64,000 bases of DNA from Omphiscola glabra. Lineage: Eukaryota; Mollusca; Gastropoda; Lymnaeidae. Made by a program: the position numbers and the translations under genes. The stretch is taken from contig OZ024804.1 in assembly GCA_964017045.1 (NCBI GenBank), positions 21,828,537 through 21,892,536 on the forward strand. The letters are read 5' to 3'. Below, in pieces: positions 21,296 through 33,412 of this stretch. The notes beneath the pieces were generated by a model. The model was not told where the DNA came from, did no database searches, and saw only the letters and a list, made by a program, of their open reading frames with translations. Position 1 is the stretch's first letter, and each line of letters begins with the position of its first letter.

Positions 21296-22638
21296 GTTAA
21301 CGTTCTGGTTATTGTTCTACTGATGTTGTTCTGTTTATTGTTCTACTGATGTTGTTCTGCTTATTGTTCTACTGGCATTGTTCTGGTTATTGTTCTACTG
21401 ATGTTGTTCTGCTTATTGTTCTACTGATGTTGTTCTGGTTATTGTTCTACTGATGTTGTTCTGCTTATTGTTCTACTGATGTTGTTCTGGTTATTGTTCT
21501 ACTGACATTGTTCTGGTTATTGTTCTACTGATGTTGTTCTGCTTATTGTTCTACTGATGTTGTTCTGGTAATTGTTCTACTGATGTTGTTCTGCTTATTG
21601 TTCTACTGATGTTGTTCTGGTTATTGTTCTACTGATGTTGTTCTGGTTATTGTTCTACTGATGTTGTTCTGGTTATTGTTCTACTGATGATGTTCTGCTT
21701 ATTGTTCTACTGATGTTGTTCTGCTTATTGTTCTACTGACATTGTTCTGGTTATTGTTCTACTGATGTTGTTCTGCTTATTGTTCTACTGATGTTGTTCT
21801 GGTTATTGTTCTACTGATGTTGTTCTGCTTATTGTTCTACTGATGTTGTTCTGGTTATTGTTCTACTGACATTGTTCTGGTTATTGTTCTACTGATGTTG
21901 TTCTGCTTATTGTTCTACTGATGTTGTTCTGGTAATTGTTCTACTGATGTTGTTCTGCTTATTGTTCTACTGATGTTGTTCTGGTTATTGTTCTACTGAT
22001 GTTGTTCTGGTTATTGTTCTACTGATGTTGTTCTGGTTATTGTTCTACTGATGATGTTCTGCTTATTGTTCTACTGATGTTGTTCTGCTTATTGTTCTAC
22101 TGACATTGTTCTGGTTATTGTTCTACTGATGTTGTTCTGGTTATTGTTCTACTGATGTTGTTCTGCTTATTGCTCTACTGATGTTGTTCTGCTTATTGTT
22201 CTACTGACATTGTTCTGGTTATTGTTCTACTGATGTTGTTCTGGTTATTGTTCTACTGATGTTGTTCTGGTTATTGTTCTACTGATGTTGTTCTGGTTAT
22301 TGTTCTACTGATGTACTTTTGGTTATTGTAATACTGATGTTGTTTTGGTTATTTTTCTACTGGTGATGTTGTGGCTATTGATCTGCTCATGATGTTCTCA
22401 TAATTGCTCTACTGATGCTGTTCTGGCTATTGCTCTACTGATGCGGTTCTGGCTATTGCTCTACTGATGCTGTTCTGGCTATTGCTCTACTGATGCGCTT
22501 CTGGCTATTGCTCTACTGATGCTGTTCTGGCTATTGCTCTACTGATGCGGTTCTGGATATTGCTCTACTGATGCTGTTCTGGCTATTGCTCTACTGATGC
22601 TGTTCTGGCGATTGGTCTACTAATGCTGTTGTGGCTTT
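21296..22638. repeat. 26-bp satellite array with 364-bp higher-order repeat
   Basis: About fifty units of 26 bp built on ATTGTTCTACTGATGTTGTT plus CTGG/CTGC. Diagnostic variants recur exactly 364 bp (14 units) apart: CTGGTAATTG at 21562 and 21926, GATGATGTT at 21686 and 22050, GACATTG at 21504/21868 and 21738/22102. From about 22390 the units change to a GGCTATTGCTCTACTGATGC type of the same length. No transcript is implied. Confidence 0.95.
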
Positions 22639-23096
22639 TCCTATTGGGGTTGTCAATGACCCTTGGTGAGAACGACCATTGTAGTCAAGAATATTTGTAG
22701 CGCTGTTTGGCTTGATAGGACAGACTTAAGCTACATTATGAAGATATCTGGTGAGGTAGATAAGGCAGCTATAAATTTACCATGTAACAGTGCATCAACG
22801 ATAAGGCTATCTTACTTAACGGCCTTCAGCTGCCGTAAGAATTTACGCCTTGACAGAGATGCGTCATTTTCTTGAGTTGGTGGATAAGCTTAACTGTTGA
22901 GATGGAGGGGTACTTAATCCATTGTTACGTAGAGCTTTGCAACCGTCTAAGCGTCTTTGATGCTATTCCTGCTAATGAGCTGACTGCATAAACGAATCTT
23001 GTCTTTATTTTCTCAATGGTAACGCAGATTCTTTTAACACAGATAATGAAAGGACTGATGAATTGGCATCAAAATTATTACATGCTTTGTAATGTG
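22639..23096. other. Intergenic DNA, no confident gene
   Basis: A 70-codon plus frame (22663-22875) in balanced composition has no domain I recognise. Confidence 0.35.
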
Positions 23097-23640
23097 TGTC
23101 TGGTCTTGTTCTGGTCTTGTTCTGGTCTTGTTCTGGTCTTGTTCTGATCTTGTTCTGATCTTGTTCTGGTCTTGTCCTCGTCTTGTTCTGGTGTTGTTCT
23201 GGTCTTGTTCTGGTCTTGTTCTCGTCTTGTTCTGGTCTTGTTCTGGTCTTGTTCTGATCTTGTTCTCGTCTTGTTCTGGTCTTGTTCTGGTCTTGTTCTG
23301 GTCTTGTTCTGATCTTGTTCTGATCTTGTTCTGGTCTTGTCCTCGTCTTGTTCTGGTGTTGTTCTGGTCTTGTTCTGGTCTTGTTCTGGTCTTGTTCTGG
23401 TCTTGTTCTCGTCTTGTTCTCGTCTTGTTCTGGTCTTGTTCTGGTCTTGTTCTCGTCTTGTTCTGGTCTTGTTCTGGTCTTGTTCTGGTCTTGTTCTGAT
23501 CTTGTTCTGGTCTTGTTCTGGTCTTGTTCTGGTCTTGTTCTCGTCTTGTTCTGGTCTTGTTCTGGTCTTGTTCTGGTCTTGTTCTGATCTTGTTCTGGTC
23601 TTGTTCTGGTCTTGTTCTGGTCTTGTTCTGGTCTTGTTTG
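23097..23640. repeat. 11-bp minisatellite with 165-bp higher-order repeat
   Basis: About fifty units of TCTTGTTCTGG. The variant stretch CTTGTCCTCGTCTTG recurs at 23171 and 23336, 165 bp or 15 units apart. Eleven is not a multiple of three and no frame contains a stop, so frames of up to 135 codons run through it. They are artefacts. The TTGTTCTGGT core also occurs in the 26-bp array upstream. Confidence 0.95.
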
Positions 23641-23756
23641 CAGAAATGTCTTGAGTTCTATTGTTTTTGTTGTTATAAGTTTATTGTGTCACGTTGTTTT
23701 GTTTGGAGAAATGACTTTTGTTGAATTGTTTTATAGATAATAGTTAACTTCGGGTG

Positions 23757-23868
23757 ATACGTGATGTTGTCATGTCGCTAATTCTACCATACGTGATGTT
23801 GTTATGTCGCTAATTCTGCTATATGTGATGCTGTTATGTCGCTAATTCTGCTATATGTGATGTTGTTT
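23757..23868. repeat. 32-bp minisatellite
   Basis: Three to four units contain ATGTGATGTTGTTATGTCGC then TAATTCTGCTAT. Confidence 0.85.
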
Positions 23869-23901
23869 TTCTGTTAACGCCGTCTGCATTGTGATACACA
23901 T

Positions 23902-24070
23902 TTGTTTCTAGAGGCAGAGGAAATCAAATCCCGAGAGATCGCTGACAACTTTTGTCCAGGAGACCCGAAAGCTCGCGATGCGAACAAACGGCTTACGCGG
24001 CAGCTATTTGAGGACCGCTGCTTGTTACCAGGACAAAGCCCTTGCCAACAGACCCTGATGTCCTTAATCA
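23902..24070 (+). other. Possible exon, weak
   Basis: A splice-acceptor-like CATTTGTTTCTAG ends at about 23912. It is followed by a stop-free stretch reading AEEIKSREIADNFCPGDPKA, then DANKRLTRQLFEDRCLLPG. Composition is balanced compared with the AT-rich surroundings. I see no good GT donor, the opposite strand is also open, and I recognise no protein family. Chance cannot be excluded. Confidence 0.2.
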
Positions 24071-24418
24071 CACGGTGTTTGATCAAAGTCAAAGCTCAAA
24101 GCTTAATAATCATAAATTTGTTAACGTACTTCATTTAACTTCTACTTTGACGTTCAGCTCAAGATTGTTGTTTATAAATTAAAAAAAAAAAAAAAAAGAA
24201 GACTTAATTAAATCATAATAATATTGAACAAAACGAACTAAAACAGAGTCGAATCTTGGGTACCCTCGAGCATATTTAATTAAAACAAAACACTGGTACG
24301 TCGGAGGCAATTTAGATAAAATGGGTTGGTAAGCCCGGCGGGGTATAATTAAACTCAATCGGGTAATTTTATTCGAATTTAACGAAATCGATATTTTTAG
24401 ATCAGGATCGGATCACCT

Positions 24419-24449
<31 letters not shown>

Positions 24450-24683
24450 GTTGGAGGTTTCTGTCATAAGTAGAAACTTCGGGTACTAAGGGATATCTGC
24501 AGTAATGCAGAGTGTAAATATGACACATGAAGGCTCTGTTGTATCTGTTATTGTAAAATAATAGTGGCACATTTGACATTTGTTCGGCAATCATTATAAA
24601 ATGTCTTAATCAATTTTTAATGTTGACATTGTTTGATGGACATTGTGCTCATGACGACTGTTTTGCATTAAATCTTGTGTGCA
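24071..24683. other. Intergenic DNA, no gene seen
   Basis: Poly-A at about 24180-24197 and a long poly-T at 24418-24440 are the only notable elements. Confidence 0.4.
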
Positions 24684-24930
24684 TTGAAGTCCAAAGTTCA
24701 CGTACATATAGTGTGTGTTGAAGTCCAAAGTTCACGTACATAGAGTGTGTGTTGAAGTCCAAAGTTCACGTACATAGAGTGTGTGTTGAAGTCCAAAGTT
24801 CACGTACATAGAGTGTGTGTTAAAGTCCAAAGTTCACGTACATAGAGTGTGTGTTGAAGTCCAAAGTTCACGTACATATAGTGTGTGTTGAAGTCCAAAG
24901 TTCACGTACATATAGTGTGAGTTGAAGTCA
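24684..24930. repeat. 34-bp minisatellite
   Basis: Seven units contain TTGAAGTCCAAAGTTCACGT then ACATAGAGTGTGTG, spaced 34 bp (24684, 24718 and on). Very uniform. Confidence 0.93.
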
Positions 24931-25065
24931 TATGGGGCTTTGTCGATTTCGACCCAAAACAAACAAATAAGACAATAAAATCTAGTAATATTTTTGTCGA
25001 GACAAATTTGTTGAGATGATTTTGTGGCTATAGTTTGCCAATCTCCATCGGTTGACTTTAAACCG

Positions 25066-25280
25066 GTGGCTCCCAAACTGTGCTACGCACAGTCTAAATG
25101 GCTCCTCGTGCACTTCCTAAGCGCTCCGCTGCTGCGCCAGGATATGAAATAAACACTTCTTAACACAATCAACTTGTACGGCATAGGGTTAGGGTTAGAC
25201 CTAAGTCTCTTGTATAAAATTTTTTTTTCTATAAAATTGTTCCGCGATGGAAACACAAAGAGGTTGGAAGCCTCCGAGCT
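25066..25280. mobile_element. Probable hAT MITE with CGGTGGCTCCCAAACT end
   Basis: The left end CGGTGGCTCCCAAACTGTGC resembles the common hAT terminus CAGTGGCTCCCAAACT. The right end GAGGTTGGAAGCCTCCG is its imperfect inverted partner. No clear 8-bp duplication is visible. A short TTAGGGTTAGG occurs inside (about 25187) and is too short to be telomeric. Confidence 0.45.
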
Positions 25281-25431
25281 TAGTTCTTATTGGGTTCTGG
25301 TAGCTTTGAAGAGTGAGTTTAAGTAGTATCAACAAAAATCGTGTCTACCCGTGTTTACGGTTGTAGGTTTTGTGTGTATAATATATTATTTCCTTGCATC
25401 CAGCGCTGCGCTGACATTAGAGAGCAGACTA

Positions 25432-25668
25432 GGTACTGCAGACTCGGTAGTGCAGACTCGGTACTCCCAGACTCGGTACTGCAGACTCGGTACTGCAGAC
25501 TCGGTACTGCAGACTCGGTACTCCCAGACTCGGTACTGCAGACTCGGTACTGCAGACTCGGTACTGCAGACTCGCTACTGCAGACTCGCTACTGCAGACT
25601 CGGTACTGCAGACTCGGTACTGCAGACTCGGTAGTGCAGACTCGCTACTGCAGACTCGGTACTGTCTT
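25432..25668. repeat. 14-bp minisatellite
   Basis: About seventeen units of TACTGCAGACTCGG, with variants CTACTGCAGACTCG and TACTCCCAGACTCGG. Each unit has a PstI-type CTGCAG palindrome. Confidence 0.93.
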
Positions 25669-25705
25669 AAAATCTAGATTGCCTGGAACAGCTTTTTTTT
25701 TTGTT

Positions 25706-25868
25706 GTTATTTTATGAAGTTTTTTATGAAGTTTGTTTTATGAAGTTTTTTTTATTAAGTTTTTTATGAAGTTTGTTTTATGAAGTTTTTTTTATGAAGT
25801 TTTTTTATGAAGTTTTTTTTATGAAGTTTTTTTTATGACGTTTTTTATGAAGTTTTTTTATGAAGTTT
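25706..25868. repeat. ~14-bp T-rich minisatellite
   Basis: About eleven units of TTTTATGAAGTTTT of variable length, starting some 40 bp after the 14-bp CTGCAG array. Confidence 0.88.
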
Positions 25869-26499
25869 GGTTTCCCCGACGGTTTGAATTCTTAATCTGC
25901 AGATATTTTAAAAAAAATAATAAAAAATAAACATTCTTTATCTATGCTTGCTCGAGCTTATGATATGGCTTTTGGAAACAAATCTCTTATTCGAGATGAT
26001 CGACTAAACACTGAAAATCAGCAAGCTCCTTCTGCCTTAGTCTAGAAATATGGCTATGAATCAGGAGTAACAACAATATATTTCATTTCTTGGCTCCTTA
26101 TTATGTATCCATTGTTATCTTCACTCAAATAAGAAGACAAAGTCGTCTATATTCAAAGGATATATATAAGCTAAATAGAGATTCAATTTGTTCTTTTTTT
26201 GTATTCCGTCAACAAGAACTAAAACAACTGGAATGTTTTTGGATATTTTCGTTTATGAGAGTCCAAGGCGCATAATTTTTCCGAACGTGAGGGAGAAGTT
26301 GTCTCGTTATATCTTATTTATTAAGAGCCTAGCGACATTTGACATGCTATAGTTGATGTAATTAGTGACAGGGCACCACATAAAAATAGGAAGAGAATTT
26401 TTCTGAAACAAAATCATTATAAAAAGGTATGTTTGAAATTCATACTCTCTAACACTCATTAGAGGAAAGCAACTTCAAGTCTTAGTAGAGAAGACGAAT
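25869..26499. other. Intergenic DNA, no gene seen
   Basis: AT-rich. A 61-codon plus frame at 26090-26275 has no recognisable domain. Confidence 0.4.
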
Positions 26500-26955
26500 C
26501 CCGCCTCTAGGTATGGGAGACAAACTCTCTCTAGCCGTAGAAGAGGGATACAATTAGCAGTCGTGGTCAAGTGAAACTACTCCCACATCATGTTCGGGGT
26601 GTCAATTATAAGCTGTATTAGAGGGAGACACCTACCAGATGTATTAGATGTAGACAAACAACAGCTGCAGTAGAGGGAAAAAGCTCCCACTCATAGTAGA
26701 GGTAGACAAGTACCAGCCATAGAAGAGCGTTGTCTAAAATCAGCCGTAATAATGGAAGATAACTTCCATCCGTGATGGAGGGAGGCAACTACCAGCTGTG
26801 GAAGGTGGAGACAACTATCAGCCGAAGCAGCTAGAGACAAGTACCCAGCCGCAGGAGAGAGAGAGAGAGAGACTATTACCAGCCGTAGTAGAGGGAGAGA
26901 ACTACCAACCACAATAGAAGGACACAGCTAACAGCCGTAAAAAGGGAGACAACCA
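26500..26955. repeat. Old degenerate minisatellite, ~26-32 bp
   Basis: Repeated phrases CAGCCGTAGTAGAGG and GGGAGACAACTACCAGC occur with much divergence. A GAGA dinucleotide run sits at about 26855-26872. Confidence 0.75.
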
Positions 26956-28221
26956 GGATATGTTAAGCCAATCAACGACACATAAAAGCAAAGAATGGTT
27001 TATGCCCCAATATATTTTAAAGTTTTTAATACTCTAATCTCCGTACACAATTTTTTACTAGCCCCTGGACTTGTACAGACATAAGACTGATTAACAGGCA
27101 ATTCCACATGATGGAATGCCGGCGGGAGCGCTCTCTTATTTTTATCTAAGACTTCCTGGAAAATCAGAGTACTGCCAACAACGTGGATGAAATATCAGCA
27201 CGGCAAGATTTATGGCTACATGTTAAATAAAAATTGTGGCCAGGTTGAAATTCGAGTAAGCTATAATGACCAGTTATGTAAAGCCATCGCTGTGGCCAGG
27301 GAATAGGTAAGTAAGCTATAATGAACCAATGATGTGTTTAAATGTCACATAAACTATTGTCATAGAGGAGAAATGTCAACCCCCCCCCCCCAACCCCAGA
27401 TTGTCATTGCTAGATTGTTCCGCTATATAAAAGATTCAATAAAATAGTGTGGCTTGGGAAATTCAGCTGAGATCAGCAACGACACGATTTCATTTTTAAA
27501 ATATATTATAAAGTAGAGTGACCAGGGAAAGGTCAAGGAATGCCATGGCGTGGCCATTTGTTAAATGAAAATGTTGAATCAATTCTTGTTAGTTCCACTA
27601 ATTCTGGATGTAAAAGGATAATGAATTCATGCTCGCAACATGAATTAGATATCAGCAACCCCCCTCCCACCCCCCCCCAAAAAAAAAAAACCAATTAATA
27701 ACTTATCTCCATCAGTCCATATTAATGGGTTATAATAGGCATCCATTGCATAATGGCAGGCACCTGATATGTCTTTAACAATTGTGTGCCTAGAAGGATT
27801 TGGGATCTCTATATTGAAAAAGAAAATGATTGGCTGAATAAAAGGTCCCAAGAAATCCTAGGAAACATGCCTACAGTGAGAGTTTTTCGCCGCGCATGCC
27901 ATGCACTTACAGAGTGAATCTGTCGTAACAAGCCATGAATATTTCAGCACATGTAATGGCGGTTCCCGTTGTAGCGCCATCTGAAAAGGTTAAGTTGAAC
28001 GGTTCTCACTTGAGAGGTTTTTTTTTTAATATTGTTTTTGTTGTGTTTTTGTTACCTCAGAATTTGTTGCCTCGATAGTTTTAAAGCTGAGAGATATAAT
28101 TCAATGCTATGGGTGCACGTGTTCGGTAGACTTACTAGTCAAAAGGTCTACTGAATGGTAATGACACAACGGATTGTGTAGTGGATTTGATATAGCGCTC
28201 AGGAAGCACATACAATTAAAG
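26956..28221. other. Intergenic DNA, no gene seen
   Basis: Poly-C runs at 27380-27391 and about 27656-27680. A weak two-copy repeat, TAAGCTATAATGA(C/A)CA, lies near 27258 and 27310. No exon is supported. Confidence 0.4.
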
Positions 28222-28342
28222 CTGTGGTTCCAAACCGTCTGTTTTATGCTACCCTACAAAGTGAATTGCTAAATCACTTTCCCCGACAACCGCTGAAATA
28301 GAATCTCTACCCTCTGGGACTACGGGCACCTGGTAAGCCCTG
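28222..28342. mobile_element. Short hAT-type MITE
   Basis: It starts CTGTGGTTCCAAACC (compare CAGTGGTTCCCAAACC) and ends CCTGGTAAGCCCTG, an imperfect inverted partner. The flanks AATTAAAG and CTTTAAAG match at 6 of 8 positions. 121 bp, non-coding. Confidence 0.55.
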
Positions 28343-29279
28343 CTTTAAAGGATTTGGATATCATCCACACCAGGCATTTGAATTTGATCCAAGGCAAAAG
28401 CACAATGCTCTAAGAATTTTTCTAATTTTACTGTTAACTGAAATTAATTTCCATATTAAAAAAAAAAAAAAAAAAAAAGACAAATATATTTATCAGTTTA
28501 ATGTCACAAATATTTGCTGAATTGGAGCAAGCAACTTATGCGACGTTGACAAGTTGACACATTGAAGACAACGATTCAGTTTGTGTAAAGGAATTCTTTT
28601 TGAAATTACTTGCATGTTTTCCATGCATAAAATTGGATTCAAGAACACGAGATTTTCACGAGAAAAAGTACATTAAAAACACACTGGAAAGGGGAAAAAA
28701 TAATTTTTAGAGATTTGGAATCCTAATAAATAGATCAAATTGACTATTAAATTCTTCATAAACACTTAACTTTCTTAAAGATATGCACACACAATCAGTC
28801 AAATTTAAGTAATATAAGTAAAAGGAAAGTTTAATTCAACGTTTGTAGACTGAATCACTACTATATCACTAAATTAAAGAAACATTATGTCAAAAATCTG
28901 TAAACATCTAATAGTTTGCTTTTTAGAAAATGATTTCGTGTAAGTGTGTAACTATGTTTATTGCATTTTAAAAAGAAAAATTAAAATTATTAAAAAGAAA
29001 ATACATTTAAAGAGAAGGACGTTTCGAAGAGTTAATGAACTTGAGGACGCATTTAAGCCAGAGAGAGACAACTCTGAGTGAATCGTGCGTGAATCTAACA
29101 AACCAAGGGAGAACATTAACATGAATGAGCAACTGCCGTCACTCAAATACTAAAAATAGTCTTATAAGGTCAAGCACCGTTTAAAAAAAAAAATCTGAGC
29201 AGTCATTTTCTGGTGAATTTGTTGTTTTCTTTTATGTTGAAGAGGACGTTCAATTGAACATTTCATGTGCCATGAATAC
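28343..29279. other. Intergenic DNA, no gene seen
   Basis: Very AT-rich, with a poly-A tract at about 28459-28478. No feature is supported. Confidence 0.4.
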
Positions 29280-29640
29280 AGAGGTAGACATTTGGAGGAT
29301 ACCCTTATTATCGTACACGATCATGAAGTAGACATTTGGAGGAGACCCTTGTTATGTTACACAATCATGGAGTAGACATTTGGAGGAGACAATTATGATA
29401 TTACCCAATCATAGATGTGGAGACTTGAAGAATACATTATCCAATCCTAAAAGTAGACACTTGTAGAGGAGACATATTGTATACCCAAAATTAGAGTAGA
29501 TACCTGGAGAAGACACTTATTTTTTTTTACCAAATCATATAAGTAGCAACTTGAAGAAGACATTTTATTACCCAATCACAGAAGTAAGCAATTGGAGTAG
29601 ACACGTATTATATTACCCAAGTAGACACTTAAATAGAAAG
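29280..29640. repeat. Degenerate ~45-60-bp repeat
   Basis: About eight imperfect units carry GAGGTAGACATTTGGAGGA or AGTAGACA(C/T)TTGGAG, then TTAT(T/A)ATATTACCCAATCAT. Spacing is irregular, so this is an old array. Confidence 0.75.
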
Positions 29641-30357
29641 TATAGACAGTTGCACAGTATCACCGACTTGTATTTATGTTGACACTATTCGTCGAGTCGA
29701 TCCTCAAAATTTTGTTTTTTTCATTGTATAATTTTATAAATAACTATAAACTGAATTCTAAAAAAAAAAAAAAAAAAAAAAAGTACATTATAAAAATTGA
29801 AATTTGTCAGTGTTACATTTAACACGTGTAACTGATCGATAAACAACTAAAGTAAACTGTATGTATTCGGGAAAAAGGGGGGGGGAAGAGATATGAGTGG
29901 TTTTTCGTTTTCATACGATTGATAGCGGCCTTTGGCCCTTTATCATTGGTCAATCCATAATGAAAACATGGTTTGGATGAATGTACGATGAATTGAAATG
30001 AAAATAAAATATTGAAATGTAATTATTTTCAAAAATTATTTTATATTATCATTGGGTCTGTTTTAATGAGGAGCTATCCGAATGTGAATAAAGTGGGAGG
30101 TGTCCATAGAATTAGGATGAACGCCATGGGACGGAATGTTTCTTAAAATTGATACATCTCTGTCCACTAGGCGCTTGACTAATTTTACAACATAAAATAT
30201 CGATGCTATTAAAACATATAAAGAACTATATTATGGGTGAACAATTATTTTAACTGTCTGCACAGAATGTATATTTTAATGGTGAAAACTGTGTTTTAAA
30301 TTATGAATTCATGTTATGTCTTTCTTTGTCTATGTCAATTTCAAACACAAATTGACA
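29641..30357. other. Intergenic DNA, no gene seen
   Basis: Contains poly-A at about 29761-29782 and a G-run at 29877-29886. No gene found. Confidence 0.4.
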
Positions 30358-30450
30358 TCAAAACGAATGACTTGAGCTGCGAATGACTTGAGATGCAGAT
30401 GACTTGAGATTCGAATGACTTGAGATGCGAATGACTTGAGCTGCGGATGA
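30358..30450. repeat. 16-bp minisatellite
   Basis: Five to six units of ATGACTTGAGATGCGA. Confidence 0.85.
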
Positions 30451-32344
30451 CATGCAGTCAGCAGATGCAACACTAACTGAAGGAAATGAGGAAGGGGGGT
30501 GGGTCCACTTAGGGATCTTAACAATTATTGGGAGACTGTGGGTGGGGGAGGGGGGGTAAATTCGATGTATTTAAGCAGTACATACCTTACGATACCTCCA
30601 CCCCTCTTTTTTATCATAAAAACCATTTTTAAGCTAATTTCCTAAAGATATAGAATTGTAAGTCCCAGGAAGGGAGTGAAGCTGGGGGACATCAAAGAAA
30701 TGTCAATACCCAATGATACAACCTGGCACGAGATTACCGATAAGCTTTTTGTTAAAACTACGGCTTTGCGGAAGTGTACGCTCAGAAGATTTAACGTTGG
30801 CTTTTAAATATAAAGGATGCAAGCCGGTATTTGAAGGAAATATAGTCTTTATAACTGGCACCAAGAGGGGTTTCATGACAGCCGCACGTAGAGCAACGCG
30901 GTAAATATTGTAGACAATAGATTACTTCCTGTTATTTAAAATTGATGACGTAGCCTCGCAGTGTAAACTGAAAATACTGACGTATTATTTGAAAGCGTAT
31001 TAGTTTTTGTTAAAAAAACGCTTTGTAACTTTTGAATCTGATGGTCAACGTTGAACTAGCAACGTCAAAATGAATATACACAAGTAATGAATGTTTGAAT
31101 TGGCAGATATGTATCACAACGAGGCATAAAAAGCTTTTGTTTTTCTTCTTATAATTACATATTTATTCCAACCCGACCAGCTAATGTAGAATACTTTAAA
31201 TCAATTGACTTTTTCTGATAAGGTTTTCACATTTAGAAGTGTTATGTTTTCCTTTATTTTAAAAAAATCCGTGTACGACTTGATCCAACATTTGCGTGAT
31301 TAAAATGCACTTTGATAAAAGATATCTGCTAAAAATGTAAAGAAATATGTTTACACGAGAGAAGATTCCTACCGTGTGAACCGGAGTAATGCTATTTAGC
31401 GATGACATCTGTAAAATTGCCCCCAAAGCTTAATATATATTTGCAAATTATATTATTGATTATTTTTTTTAATGTATCAAAGTGTATTAAAAATAAAATT
31501 GATGTTTAGCTTTCTAGCACGTCTAAATTGTGGAGAATGACTTTTATTACCAAAGGACTGAGTTTTGAGACGGCATCATCTATTTTAATTTTTAAAAAAA
31601 AACATTATAAGAATTGGTTTATAAGATCTGAGGTTTAGTGAAAACATCTCAGTAATAAAAGCGTATTTATGAGATGAGCATTTAGTTTAATGAGACCCGG
31701 GTGCAAATGGCGGCGCTGCGTGTCCGGGTCCATTTTGACTAATGCCATTCGGATGTCATTTGTGGTAGCTGATTTTAGTTAAACTGAAAAAGTAAGTTTA
31801 CAAACGTATAGTCCATTCAATTATCTTTCATTCGATACCTCATTTTGTCTGACAAATCCAACAATAATATTTTAAATGGTTATTTCTAATCCCAACCTCT
31901 CACTTCTGATACCCGGGTGCGAATAGCCACTTCGTTAAATTTATTAAAAGATTTGTTGCTCAATAATTAAATTATTTCAATTTAAAATTTCGGTGTCATT
32001 TCTTTTCTTGTAACCAGAGGCGGCCATGCAGCTAGGATTGCTGCCACATGGGGGCGGGTCATGTATCCCCCCCCCCCCCGTGAAGAAAAAACGATGTATT
32101 TCGTTAAAAAAATGCTGCCACCCTTACTATAAGAAGCCCAACAAATGGTCGTTCGACTGAAGGCTCGCGCCGCATCAGCAAACACGCCCATTGGCTATAA
32201 TCTGCTTATTGCCTTTGCCGTGACGTTCTAAACTTTCTCATTCCTAACATGTTCATCTAGACTTTATATTTAAGATCTATTCCACGACAAGTAAAAAAAA
32301 ACAAAAATAAAATCTAATGTAAAATGTAAATGTTTAGGACGAAG
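30451..32344. other. Intergenic DNA, no confident gene
   Basis: A 63-codon plus frame (30713-30904) looks code-like in composition but has no recognised family or splice sites. ACCCGGGTGCAAATGGC at about 31694 and ACCCGGGTGCGAATAGC at about 31911 are a diverged pair about 217 bp apart. CAGAGGCGGCCATGCAGC near 32017 resembles a hAT terminus without a visible partner. A poly-C run lies at 32067-32079. Confidence 0.35.
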
Positions 32345-32885
32345 CTCTTTCGACATTTTAAACATTTCGTAATGCAATGTCGACATTTTAAATTACCGTA
32401 ATTACAATGACGACATTTGTAAGCCATCATAATTACAATTTCGACACTTTTAAGCCATCATAATACAATGATGACATTTTTAAGCCATCGTAATTAAAAT
32501 GACGACATTTTTAAGCCATCGTAATTAAAATGTCGACATTTTTAAGCTATCGTAATTAAAATGACGACATTTTTAAGACATCGTAATTAAAATGTCGACA
32601 TTTTTAAGCCATCGTAATTAAAATGTCGACATTTTTAAGACATCGTAATTAAAATGTCGACATTTTAAAGACATCGTAATTAAAATGACGACATTTTTAA
32701 GACATCGTAATTACAATGTCAATATTTTTTAAAGCTAACATAATTACAATGTCGGCATTATAAGGCCACCATAATTAAATTGACGACATTTACAGCCACC
32801 ATAAATACATTAACGACATTTTAAAGATACCGAAATTGCAATTGACAACTTTTTGAAGCCTCCACAATTGCAGTGAGGACATTTA
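32345..32885. repeat. 31-bp satellite array
   Basis: About seventeen units with TGTCGACATTTTTAAGCCAT then CGTAATTAAAA. The middle units are the most alike and both ends decay. Confidence 0.92.
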
Positions 32886-33120
32886 ATGTTCACGCGTGAT
32901 ACAAAACAACTATTTATAGAGTGCACAAAAACCATAATTGATTTTTTTTACTTTTAAATAAAATAAACAACAATTTATATCTTTCAAATTAAAAAAAAAC
33001 TAAAATGTAATGAAAAACAAACTAATGCAGATGAGGAAAACAAGAGATACTGGTGGACGTTGTTATGTGCGGGTGTTCTACTTCGTTTAGCTCAACCTTA
33101 GCAAACAACTGATTCCTTAC

Positions 33121-33313
33121 CTGACTTGATGGTGACCACCACAGGTAACGAGAAAACTTGAGCCAAAGCTGTTGATGCCCTGGAGATGTTATCTTGCACT
33201 CTTCACCTGGACTCCTGAGGACCGTGTGTGATGTTGGCGATGAAACTCGCGGCTGGTTCTCAAATCGTGTTTCTGTTAACCGCGACACTGTCTTAGCCAA
33301 TTATCTACTTTTT
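33121..33313 (-). other. Candidate second exon of a minus-strand gene
   Basis: On the minus strand a donor-like TCAG/GTAAGG ends the segment at 33121. An acceptor-like TTTTATCATTTAG precedes it near 33314. One frame is open from the in-frame stop just upstream to the donor and reads ENQPRVSSPTSHTVLRSPGE, but it lacks an ATG, so the exon may be partly or wholly untranslated. A second, shorter frame reads VQDNISRASTALAQVFSLP. I recognise neither. The promoter-like region at 33413-33649 lies upstream on the same strand. Confidence 0.35.
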
Positions 33314-33412
33314 CTAAATGATAAAATACCGATGGCCTACTATCACCTAAGCTTTTTAAAAAATATTTTTTTTTTCAAACGTACTTTACAAACCGAAAGG
33401 TCCCTCTCTTAC

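Noticed and set aside
23092..23724. Several overlapping Cys/Leu/Val-rich frames that look like membrane proteins
   Set aside because: All three plus frames of the 11-bp array are open with the same composition, so they are repeat artefacts.
25185..25199. Telomere-like TTAGGGTTAG
   Set aside because: Only about two repeats. Far too short to be telomeric or interstitial telomere DNA.
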